A model generated the notes under the pieces. The model was given only the letters and a program-made list of their open reading frames with translations. It was not told the DNA's origin and did not search any database. Shown here piece by piece: positions 1-5,491 of a stretch of DNA of 8,248 nt (within the stretch, counting starts at the first letter, position 1; each line of letters begins with the position of its first letter). Origin of the DNA: Desulfobacteraceae bacterium (lineage in GTDB: Bacteria; Desulfobacterota; Desulfobacteria; Desulfobacterales; UBA11574); assembly GCA_002868985.1 (NCBI GenBank), contig PKTV01000168.1:1-8248 (forward strand), written 5' to 3'. A program made the position numbers and the translations under genes.

Positions 1-285
1 AAATTACCATTCAAAACACTGTTGCCAATAGAGCCAAAAAACTATAATCTTTGGCTTATCTACTGCGGGACTATGGATAAAACACTTATTAGGTATCACA
101 AACCTAAGTTGCGGCGATTTCTACTATTGATCAAAGCCAACGTAATTTCAAAAACATTGTGTTTTCTGATATCATAAAACCAAACTCTTAGTGAGGGACC
201 TGCTTTAATTGAAATAAAATAGATGAAATTAAATGGTTATATGAAGTTTAGGATGTTTGAGGCTGTGTTGACCTGGGATACTCCT
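1..285. other. non-coding stretch downstream of the asparaginase-like gene
   Basis: No reading frame with a credible start, ribosome site or protein character is seen on either strand. The stretch is AT-rich. It contains two short perfect inverted repeats: AGCCAAA/TTTGGCT with an 11-base loop at 32-56, and TTAGGT/ACCTAA with a 7-base spacer at 89-107. Neither is followed by a T tract on either strand, so I do not call a terminator. The minus-strand cluster ending at 286 has no obvious intrinsic terminator here. Confidence 0.6.
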
Positions 286-768
286 TCAGAGTTCTTCAAA
301 CCAATTTTGTTCCAGATTTTTTTTAATGCGATCCGGATCAAAAATTCTTCCGTTCATTGCAATATAAACACCCGGCATTAATACCTGAACAGCCGCAACG
401 GCACAGCCTATATTAAATTCAGCATCGCTGTATTTAAACCTGGCCGGCTTCATGGCACCGGTCAGTACAATCACTTTGTCAGATATGGTTTTTAATGTTT
501 TGGACGTTTGAATCATGGTATCCGTTCCATGGGTTACTATAATACGCCGATGTTCATCAGAGCTAATCTCGTCGAAAATCAGCCGACGATCTTCGTCGGT
601 CATATCGAGACTGTCTTTATGCAAAATGGATGATATTTCGTATTCAAGGTTTACATTTGCTTCCTTTAATATTTCTCCAATCCTGGGTTCCCCTACTTCA
701 TAGGTGCTTTTACGGTCAAAGTATACCTTGTCGATGGTTCCACCCACGGTATAAATTTTGATTTTCAT
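286..768 (-). CDS. short asparaginase-like protein (N-terminal catalytic domain only)
   Basis: This 160-residue protein matches the N-terminal domain of type I/II L-asparaginases, which hydrolyse asparagine to aspartate and ammonia. It has GGTID at 9-13 (nucleophile-type Thr11), THGTDT at 79-84 (Thr82, Asp83) and GAMKPA at 104-109 (Lys107). These correspond to Thr12, Thr89, Asp90 and Lys162 of E. coli AnsB. Full-length enzymes are about 330 residues with a C-terminal domain that helps complete the active site between subunits; that domain is absent here. The protein ends cleanly at TGA, and the DNA beyond shows no continuation, so this looks like a stand-alone short form rather than a recent truncation. 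The ATG sits 12 bases after the preceding stop codon, with TAAGGT as ribosome site, so it is probably last in the cluster. No signal peptide is seen, so it is likely cytoplasmic. Substrate is unproven: asparagine, glutamine or another amide are all possible. Confidence 0.85.
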   Translation of the reverse strand: MKIKIYTVGGTIDKVYFDRKSTYEVGEPRIGEILKEANVNLEYEISSILHKDSLDMTDEDRRLIFDEISSDEHRRIIVTHGTDTMIQTSKTLKTISDKVIVLTGAMKPARFKYSDAEFNIGCAVAAVQVLMPGVYIAMNGRIFDPDRIKKNLEQNWFEEL

Positions 769-780
769 ATCGCGTTTACC

Positions 781-2409
781 TTATTTGGCGCTATTTGAAT
801 AAAGCCGTGTTATCTCATCCACCTCAAAACTGGGCCAAGCTGCCGGTCCAGCCTTGCTCACGGCCTCGACGCCACGACCGGCCTCCATCACTTCTCCGAT
901 GCGGGCAATATCGATCCCAGCGTTTTGAATGCTGTCCATAATCATTTCGGTTTCATTTTTACGAGAACAAATGAGAAGGCTGCCGGAGCCAATCAATCCC
1001 ATGGGATCAATACCAAGCAAGGTGCACATCTTTTCGGTTTGCGGAAAGACCGGGATACGGTCAATGTTCACCCTGATTCGATGTTCACCGGCGATGCTCA
1101 GTTCCATGAGGGCTGTGGCCAATCCCCCTTCTGTAATATCGTGCATGGCACTGACGCCCCCACAATCGCGAGCGATTTGCGCTTCCTCTAAAATACTGAT
1201 GGAAAAGAGAAACTGTTTACATGTTTCAATGTCGGATTCTGTCATCCCCAGAACACTAAGCCGATCTGAAAACTCCCTGGCAATGATGGCGGTTCCTTCA
1301 ACTGCAACAGCTTTGGTCAATAAAACGTTGTCCCCCGGCTTTATGTTCCGTTTATCAATCAGGCTGCTTTTTGTCACTGTTCCAGCAAGCATTCCAATGA
1401 TAACAGGCCTTGTAACCGCATCGGTGATCTCTGTGTGACCGCCGCACAGCGTGATGCTCCAGCGGCGACAAACCGATTCGAGTTCATGCATGACCTGGCG
1501 GATGGAGGATGCCGTAACACCGGATGGAAACAAGAGGGTGGTCAATAACCATCTGGGGATGGCTCCTGACGTGGCGATATCATTGGCATTGATGAGAACC
1601 GCATAATGTCCTATGGCGTCCGTGGCAAAAGTTATGGGGTCTGATTTAATAACAAGGACTTCTTCTTTATCAATATCCACCGCAGCCGCATCTTCACCCA
1701 CACCGGCATGGATCAGCACTGAAGGGTCATGAAAATCGAACCCGTCCAAAAAATTTTCAAGCAGATCATTGGGCAATTTGCCCGGTGAAAGGGGCAGCCC
1801 CAACCGGACGATATTTTTAATCCCTTCCAAACCGGAGACGGTAAAGTCGCTTTCAACCTTTGTGGTGCCGGATAACGTTCCATAATCCAGAAACGCCGTC
1901 ATACACCCTGCTGTTTGTCCTGCCTGAATGTCGAAAACAAAATCACCCACCATCAATATCTGTTTTACATCGACATTCAAGGTGTTGGCTGCAAGTATGA
2001 TCCCGTCGCCACTTGGTTTGAGCCGGACGGGTGTTTCCCTGGAAATAATGACATCAAAATGCGACATGTCTATATCATTAAAATTCTGCAGGGCCCGTTC
2101 TACGCTTGAAAGTGTATTTCGGGTAATGACGCCGATACCGATGCTCTTCGAACGAAGAAAATGGATCAGTTTTTGTGCCCCGATGTTGGGCTTTGAGTTG
2201 ACTGCCGCTTCTTTTTCAAAACATTCTAGTTCCTTTAAGGCGTCATTGCGCTGAGAGAGGGTGGGAAGATCTTCTATGAATTCAAGTACAGGGACATCGG
2301 CAGGGCAACCGATGGTTTTTTTTAAACGAGGAAAATTCAATGCCCCGGGTTTTGTCAGTGTGCCGTCAAAATCGAACAGAACGGCTTTAATATAAAATGA
2401 TTGATTCAT
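781..2409 (-). CDS. HAD-family phosphatase fused to AIR synthase-related (PurM/HypE-like) protein
   Basis: This is a 542-residue two-domain protein. Residues 1 to about 205 form a HAD hydrolase of the phosphoglycolate phosphatase type: motif I DFDGT at 13-17 (Asp13, Asp15), Thr96 as motif II, Lys131 as motif III, and GDFVFD at 155-160 with Asp156 and Asp160 as motif IV. Residues about 210-535 form an AIR synthase-related domain: GVGEDAAAV at 236-244, SDPIT at 256-260, NANDIATSGA at 274-283, GGHTEI at 323-328 and HDITEGGL at 423-430. These are the ATP/Mg-binding signatures shared by PurM, ThiL, SelD and HypE. GGHTE and the xDxTxGGL segment are closest to HypE, but the C-terminal cysteine that HypE carbamoylates is not evident, so HypE function is not supported. 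Both halves keep their catalytic motifs, so both are probably active. It starts 18 bases after the phosphodiesterase gene and is followed by the asparaginase gene. The substrate is unknown; a phosphorylated metabolite handled by both halves is an inference. Confidence 0.85.
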   Translation of the reverse strand: MNQSFYIKAVLFDFDGTLTKPGALNFPRLKKTIGCPADVPVLEFIEDLPTLSQRNDALKELECFEKEAAVNSKPNIGAQKLIHFLRSKSIGIGVITRNTLSSVERALQNFNDIDMSHFDVIISRETPVRLKPSGDGIILAANTLNVDVKQILMVGDFVFDIQAGQTAGCMTAFLDYGTLSGTTKVESDFTVSGLEGIKNIVRLGLPLSPGKLPNDLLENFLDGFDFHDPSVLIHAGVGEDAAAVDIDKEEVLVIKSDPITFATDAIGHYAVLINANDIATSGAIPRWLLTTLLFPSGVTASSIRQVMHELESVCRRWSITLCGGHTEITDAVTRPVIIGMLAGTVTKSSLIDKRNIKPGDNVLLTKAVAVEGTAIIAREFSDRLSVLGMTESDIETCKQFLFSISILEEAQIARDCGGVSAMHDITEGGLATALMELSIAGEHRIRVNIDRIPVFPQTEKMCTLLGIDPMGLIGSGSLLICSRKNETEMIMDSIQNAGIDIARIGEVMEAGRGVEAVSKAGPAAWPSFEVDEITRLYSNSAK

Positions 2410-2427
2410 TATTTTTCCGTTTGTTCT

Positions 2428-3180
2428 TCATTGACTCAGTTTGTTTGGGGTATGTATCCACCGACGCTTAATATCTTGAAGACGATGGGGATAATTCGAG
2501 ATGATGCCGTCAACGCTTAAAGACACATATTTTTCCATATTTTCTCTGTCATCAACGGTCCAGACAAACACTTTTGAACCCCCTTGTTGCATGCTTTTAA
2601 TAAATGTCTTTCGTGCGATCGGGTAATGAACAGCCACACCGTCCAGAAATCCCGGCAGCAAGCCGGGCAAGATGCATAACATTGCGTTTTGAAGATTTTG
2701 TTTGATGGTTCGCCGTTTGGAAATAGAAACAATCAGAATGAGCGGTAATTGAAACCCTCTTTTGTGCAATTGAAGGAGCAGGTTGTAATTTGAACTGGAT
2801 ATAAAACTTCCTTCCAAAAGGGATGACGCTTTCAATGTTTCCCAAAGATTATCTATATTTGTGCAGCGTTTGAGTTCAATATCCAGGGGTATGGAACGGG
2901 TCGCTTCAAGACAGTTGGAGAGTAAGGGCGCACGATCATCATATGAGGTAAGGGATTGAACCTGAGAATATGTCAAACTATTCCATGGCGGCGTATTATG
3001 GTTTAGACGATCATCATGATAAACGATAAAACGGCCGTCCAAAGTTTCATGAACGTCTATTTCAATCATTTCAACTTCCGCATCTACCGCGGCTTTTATC
3101 GCAGGGATGGTATTTTCAATGTGTCTGTCACTGAATCCTCGATGGGATATGATTATTGGGAAATGATCGATACCGTTCAC
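2428..3180 (-). CDS. glycerophosphodiester phosphodiesterase (GDPD family)
   Basis: This is a 250-residue GDPD-family TIM barrel. The family hydrolyses glycerophosphodiesters to glycerol-3-phosphate and an alcohol. Signatures in order: HRG at 13-15 (catalytic His13), ENT at 22-24, EIDVH at 40-44 (metal ligands Glu40 and Asp42), HD at 55-56 (second catalytic His55), ELK at 102-104 (Glu102), WTVDD at 207-211 and DGIISNYP at 224-231. All residues expected for activity are present. The length fits the short cytoplasmic UgpQ type, and there is no signal peptide, unlike periplasmic GlpQ. The start is GTG, supported by GGAG seven bases upstream. It lies 43 bases after map and 18 before the HAD/AIR-synthase gene, so co-transcription is likely. 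The physiological diester is not known, and no glycerol phosphate transporter is nearby. Confidence 0.92.
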   Translation of the reverse strand: MNGIDHFPIIISHRGFSDRHIENTIPAIKAAVDAEVEMIEIDVHETLDGRFIVYHDDRLNHNTPPWNSLTYSQVQSLTSYDDRAPLLSNCLEATRSIPLDIELKRCTNIDNLWETLKASSLLEGSFISSSNYNLLLQLHKRGFQLPLILIVSISKRRTIKQNLQNAMLCILPGLLPGFLDGVAVHYPIARKTFIKSMQQGGSKVFVWTVDDRENMEKYVSLSVDGIISNYPHRLQDIKRRWIHTPNKLSQ

Positions 3181-3223
3181 AATGATACTCCAAGGGATTT
3201 TTATATGTTATAAAAAAACCGGA

Positions 3224-4111
3224 TTACAGGTCATAAGGTGTCAGGCTTTCAAAACCATGGTCGGTGACCAGAAGGGTTTGTTCAAACTGAGCGGAAAGCG
3301 ACTTGTCTTTTGTAACGGCTGTCCACTTGTCTCCAAGTATGACGAGCTCTTTTTTCCCCAGATTGATCATCGGTTCTATGGTGAAAACCATGCCGGGAAT
3401 CAGAGGGATTCCTTCTCCTCGTATACCATAATGGGGAACTTGTGGTGGCTCGTGAAATTCAAAACCAACACCATGCCCAACAAATTCCCTGACCACCGAG
3501 CATCCATTTTTTTCGGCATATTTTTGAATGGCCCACCCAATATCTCCAATGGTGTTGCCGGGTTTGACCATCGCTATCCCCTTGAACAGACTTTTTTGGG
3601 CTACGCGAACGATTTTTTTGGCGTCGGGTCCGGGTGTGCCCACGAAAAAGGTTTTGTTGACGTCTGCATAGTAACCGTTTAGAATCGTCGTTACGTCGAC
3701 GTTGACAATATCTCCGTCATTTAAAACCCTTTCTCCGGGTATGCCGTGACAAATCACTTCGTTTACGGATACACAGACACTTTTAGGGAACCCCCGGTAG
3801 TTTAAAGGTGCAGGAGTTGCACCGTGTTTCAGTGTGAATTCGTGCACCAGCGTATTAATTTCATCGGTGATAAGTCCCGGCCTGATTTCAGGCTCGACCA
3901 TGTCGAGGGTCTTTATGGCCAGGCGACCGGCCCGCTTGATGCCTTTTATATCAGCTGCCTGTTTGATCCGAATTCTGTATTTTTTGGCATATTCCGCCTG
4001 GAGTTTTTCCGGGTCCGGTTCTCTTTTACCCATACAGCATTTCTTGTATTTAAGACCGCTTCCGCAAGGGCAAGGGGCGTTTCGTCCGCCATTAAAGAAT
4101 TTTTTCTTCAT
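3224..4111 (-). CDS. map: type I methionine aminopeptidase with N-terminal SEC-C zinc motif
   Basis: This 295-residue enzyme removes the initiator methionine from nascent proteins. Residues 11-26 form a SEC-C motif, CPCGSG followed by KKCC, with Cys14, Cys16, Cys25 and Cys26 as zinc ligands. The same motif ends SecA, where it binds zinc and SecB, and it probably places the enzyme at the ribosome or on partners. From about residue 50 the pita-bread peptidase fold follows. Its metal ligands are Asp139, Asp150, His213 (GHGVG), Glu246 (TIEPM) and Glu277 (QFEQT), with His122 in CHGIPG. Their spacing matches E. coli MetAP (97, 108, 171, 204, 235). Type I is indicated by the lack of the large type II insertion. 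The ATG is followed directly by the SEC-C segment; the ribosome site is weak (GAG in an A-rich leader). It is the first gene of the four-gene minus-strand cluster, so its promoter should lie in 4112-4230. Confidence 0.96.
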   Translation of the reverse strand: MKKKFFNGGRNAPCPCGSGLKYKKCCMGKREPDPEKLQAEYAKKYRIRIKQAADIKGIKRAGRLAIKTLDMVEPEIRPGLITDEINTLVHEFTLKHGATPAPLNYRGFPKSVCVSVNEVICHGIPGERVLNDGDIVNVDVTTILNGYYADVNKTFFVGTPGPDAKKIVRVAQKSLFKGIAMVKPGNTIGDIGWAIQKYAEKNGCSVVREFVGHGVGFEFHEPPQVPHYGIRGEGIPLIPGMVFTIEPMINLGKKELVILGDKWTAVTKDKSLSAQFEQTLLVTDHGFESLTPYDL

Positions 4112-4155
4112 TTTTTTCTCGATGCAAACAATTAGATTTTTCGTTATAGTTTAGC

Positions 4156-4181
4156 CCTTTGAAACAAATCGATTTCAAAGG
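4156..4181. repeat. 9-bp inverted repeat upstream of map (possible operator)
   Basis: CCTTTGAAA at 4156-4164 is the exact reverse complement of TTTCAAAGG at 4173-4181, with an 8-base spacer that contains ATCGAT. On the minus strand it lies just upstream of a possible -10 element (TATAAC, about 4145-4150) and about 45 bases before the map start codon. It could therefore be a regulator binding site for the map cluster. No good -35 hexamer is seen at the right distance. It is not followed by a T tract, so a terminator is unlikely. Confidence 0.45.
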
Positions 4182-4227
4182 CAGCTGTAATGTTTTCAAA
4201 AGGCTAAAATATTACGATTTTTAAGCG

Positions 4228-4253
4228 AAAAAAATCGATCTAAATTGATCGAT
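4228..4253 (-). terminator. candidate intrinsic terminator after the cupin gene
   Basis: On the minus strand, ATCGATC and GATCGAT form a perfect 7-bp stem around a 6-base AATTTA loop. The stem runs directly into a run of seven T (4228-4234, the first shared with the stem). It begins 17 bases after the cupin TAG stop codon, the expected place. The stem is AT-rich and so weaker than typical. If it works, it separates the cupin transcript from map. Confidence 0.5.
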
Positions 4254-4270
4254 ATCGAAATTTTAACAAC

Positions 4271-4591
4271 CTATCGATAATCCTCCCTGATGGGATAAAA
4301 TACATCAATGACCCGGCTTGGGGTTACGGACTTTCCGGAATGAACGGCATGCGGTGGAATAATAACGACGGAGCCGGGACCGAGCCGTTTGCTTTCGTTG
4401 TCCACGGTGAGTTCAAACTCACCTTCAAGAACGTTTGTAACCTGTTCGTGTGGATGGGAATGTTCCGGCAATTGGGCTCCTGCTTCAATACTCCAGTAAG
4501 AAAATGTCATGTTTTCTGAATGCACAAAACGAACTTTAAATCCGGAGACAAGTTCTTTTTCTTCTATTTCGTCAAGATGTAAGTATTGCAT
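4271..4591 (-). CDS. small single-domain cupin protein
   Basis: This 106-residue protein is a one-domain cupin beta barrel, and nearly its whole length is the cupin fold. Motif 1 is seen as HSHPHEQ at 44-50, with His44 and His46 and then His48, Glu49 or Gln50 as likely metal ligands, followed by LEGEFEL at 55-61. Motif 2 is LGPGSVVIIPPHAVH at 70-84, with His84 as the other expected ligand. Small cupins of this kind bind Fe, Mn, Ni or Zn and include sugar-binding proteins, dioxygenase-like enzymes and structural or regulatory proteins; the sequence does not distinguish them. No signal peptide is present, so it is probably cytoplasmic. The ribosome site upstream of the ATG is poor (GGGG about 14 bases away). 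It stands alone, with a structured gap of about 250 bases before it and a possible terminator after it. Confidence 0.85.
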   Translation of the reverse strand: MQYLHLDEIEEKELVSGFKVRFVHSENMTFSYWSIEAGAQLPEHSHPHEQVTNVLEGEFELTVDNESKRLGPGSVVIIPPHAVHSGKSVTPSRVIDVFYPIREDYR

Positions 4592-4609
4592 TATTGTTTT
4601 TAACCCCGC

Positions 4610-4638
4610 TTGAAAATTCTATAAGCTCTTGATATAAT
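4610..4638 (+). promoter_or_regulatory. near-consensus sigma70-type promoter facing the palindromic element
   Basis: TTGAAA at 4610-4615 is followed after exactly 17 bases by a perfect TATAAT at 4633-4638, itself preceded by TG in the extended -10 position (TGATATAAT). Transcription would start near 4645 and run right through the palindrome at 4679-4793, then antisense into the nitroreductase gene. No protein gene lies downstream on this strand for 850 bases. This is the best promoter-like match I noticed in the window, though the region is AT-rich and chance matches occur. Confidence 0.5.
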
Positions 4639-4678
4639 TTTATTTTATGGTGACCTGTTTGTGGCAACGGTTTGGAAG

Positions 4679-4793
4679 AATGGCATATTGGAAGTAAGGG
4701 CAGAAACAACCCCATTAAATTGTTTGAAACTCTTTCAAACCCATTATTCCAATTGGGGCGAAGCCCATAAGTCCAATATTGATATCTGCCATT
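4679..4793. repeat. nested imperfect palindrome of about 115 bp (MITE-like or structured RNA)
   Basis: The ends are perfect 7-bp inverted repeats, AATGGCA at 4679-4685 and TGCCATT at 4787-4793. Further in, 4685-4701 matches the reverse complement of 4763-4779 at 14 of 17 positions. Next, CCCCATT (4710-4716) pairs with AATTGGGG (4751-4758) with one bulge. The centre is a perfect 8-bp repeat, GTTTGAAA/TTTCAAAC, around CTC (4722-4740). AAG directly flanks both ends (4676-4678 and 4794-4796), which could be a 3-bp target duplication. The arms are offset by a short insertion on the right (about 4780-4786). A non-autonomous insertion element or a long hairpin RNA both fit; no protein is encoded. 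Confidence 0.55.
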
Positions 4794-4844
4794 AAGGTTG
4801 ATGTCAATACAGTGGCTGAATTTTGTTATGTGTCGGATTAGGAA

Positions 4845-5372
4845 TCATTTGTCATAGCCATTATAATTCACTTTTTCATATTGCAGATCTTCCTTTGGGT
4901 GGGGGGATTTTTTCTCGGCCGGATATCCGATGGCAATCATTGATTCAACGTTCAGGTTTTCCGGAATATTTAACAACTCGCGAATGTACTGTTCTGCTGC
5001 TTTTGTCTGGTCATGCATTCTTTTTCTGATCTGAATCCAGCAACTTCCGAGTTCCATGGATTCTGCTGCCAGGTGAATATATATCGAAGCGATGGAAGCA
5101 TCCTCGATCCACACATCGCATTTTTCAGGATCCGCACAAACAACAATCCCCAAAGATGCATCTTTTAAAAAGGATGCACCGTGAGGCTTGGCTTTTGAAA
5201 GTTTTTCGAGCAAACCGCGATCGGTCACTACAACGAATTCCCAGGGATTAAATCCCCTGGACGAAGGCGCTCGAAGGGCTGCTTCGATAAGCCTGTCGAT
5301 TTTCTCGGGTTCGACGGGTTTATCCAGGTATCGACGAATGCTTCTGCGTTTTTGAGCTAGGGATAAGAACAT
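4845..5372 (-). CDS. nitroreductase family FMN-dependent oxidoreductase
   Basis: This 175-residue protein belongs to the nitroreductase fold, whose members use FMN and NAD(P)H to reduce nitro compounds, quinones, flavins or enones. It shows RRSIRRY at 9-15 and APSSRGFNPWEFVVV at 35-49, the FMN phosphate and ring contacts near the N-terminus. The dimer-core helix lies around 91-112 (DASIASIYIH onward), and IGYPAEKK at 147-154 is the usual C-terminal FMN loop. The frame is open upstream to a TTG at 5396, giving eight extra residues, but an ATG at 5370-5372 has a near-perfect GGAGGA ribosome site seven bases before it. The TTG has none, so I chose the ATG. The length fits a short-form member. 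A candidate promoter lies at 5430-5457. Substrate unknown; cytoplasmic. Confidence 0.92.
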   Translation of the reverse strand: MFLSLAQKRRSIRRYLDKPVEPEKIDRLIEAALRAPSSRGFNPWEFVVVTDRGLLEKLSKAKPHGASFLKDASLGIVVCADPEKCDVWIEDASIASIYIHLAAESMELGSCWIQIRKRMHDQTKAAEQYIRELLNIPENLNVESMIAIGYPAEKKSPHPKEDLQYEKVNYNGYDK

Positions 5373-5429
5373 ATTAGATTCCTCCGACTTGTGCAAAATT
5401 CAGATTATCATTCAAATAATGACGCAACT

Positions 5430-5457
5430 ATGGTAAAGAATTGAATTATAAAGTCAA
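5430..5457 (-). promoter_or_regulatory. candidate promoter of the nitroreductase gene
   Basis: On the minus strand TTGACT (5452-5457) matches the -35 consensus at five of six positions. It is followed after 16 bases by TACCAT (5430-5435), four of six for the -10. Transcription would start near 5423, leaving a leader of about 50 bases with GGAGGA before the ATG. The -35 lies inside the inverted repeat at 5438-5460. This is a sequence match only. Confidence 0.35.
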
Positions 5458-5460
5458 TTC
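5438..5460. repeat. 7-bp inverted repeat in the divergent gap (possible operator)
   Basis: GAATTGA at 5438-5444 and TCAATTC at 5454-5460 are exact reverse complements separated by 9 AT-rich bases. The site lies in the gap between the divergent nitroreductase and radical SAM genes and overlaps the -35 and spacer of the possible nitroreductase promoter. A dimeric regulator bound here could affect both genes. No regulator gene is adjacent. Confidence 0.4.
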
Positions 5461-5491
5461 GAAATTTTTGCAAGGACGCTAACGATTCATA

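Noticed and set aside
929..1438. Plus-strand open frames of up to 169 codons opposite the HAD/AIR-synthase gene
   Set aside because: They are antisense to a gene with complete domain motifs and show no recognisable protein features or ribosome sites.
781..2409. Naming the AIR synthase-related half as HypE
   Set aside because: The GGHTE-type motifs are shared across the superfamily, no C-terminal cysteine of HypE type is visible, and no hydrogenase genes are nearby.
3181..3223. Possible terminator between map and the phosphodiesterase gene because of a T-rich stretch
   Set aside because: The T run is not preceded by a hairpin on the minus strand, and the next gene has a proper ribosome site right after it.
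3182..3682. Plus-strand frame of 166 codons opposite map
   Set aside because: It lies opposite the well-supported methionine aminopeptidase and has no domain signature; the map catalytic residues fix the true strand.
4647..4697. 16-codon plus-strand frame (ATG at 4647) just downstream of the 4610-4638 promoter
   Set aside because: No ribosome binding site, and the predicted transcript start lies within a few bases of the ATG. It runs into the palindrome and looks incidental.
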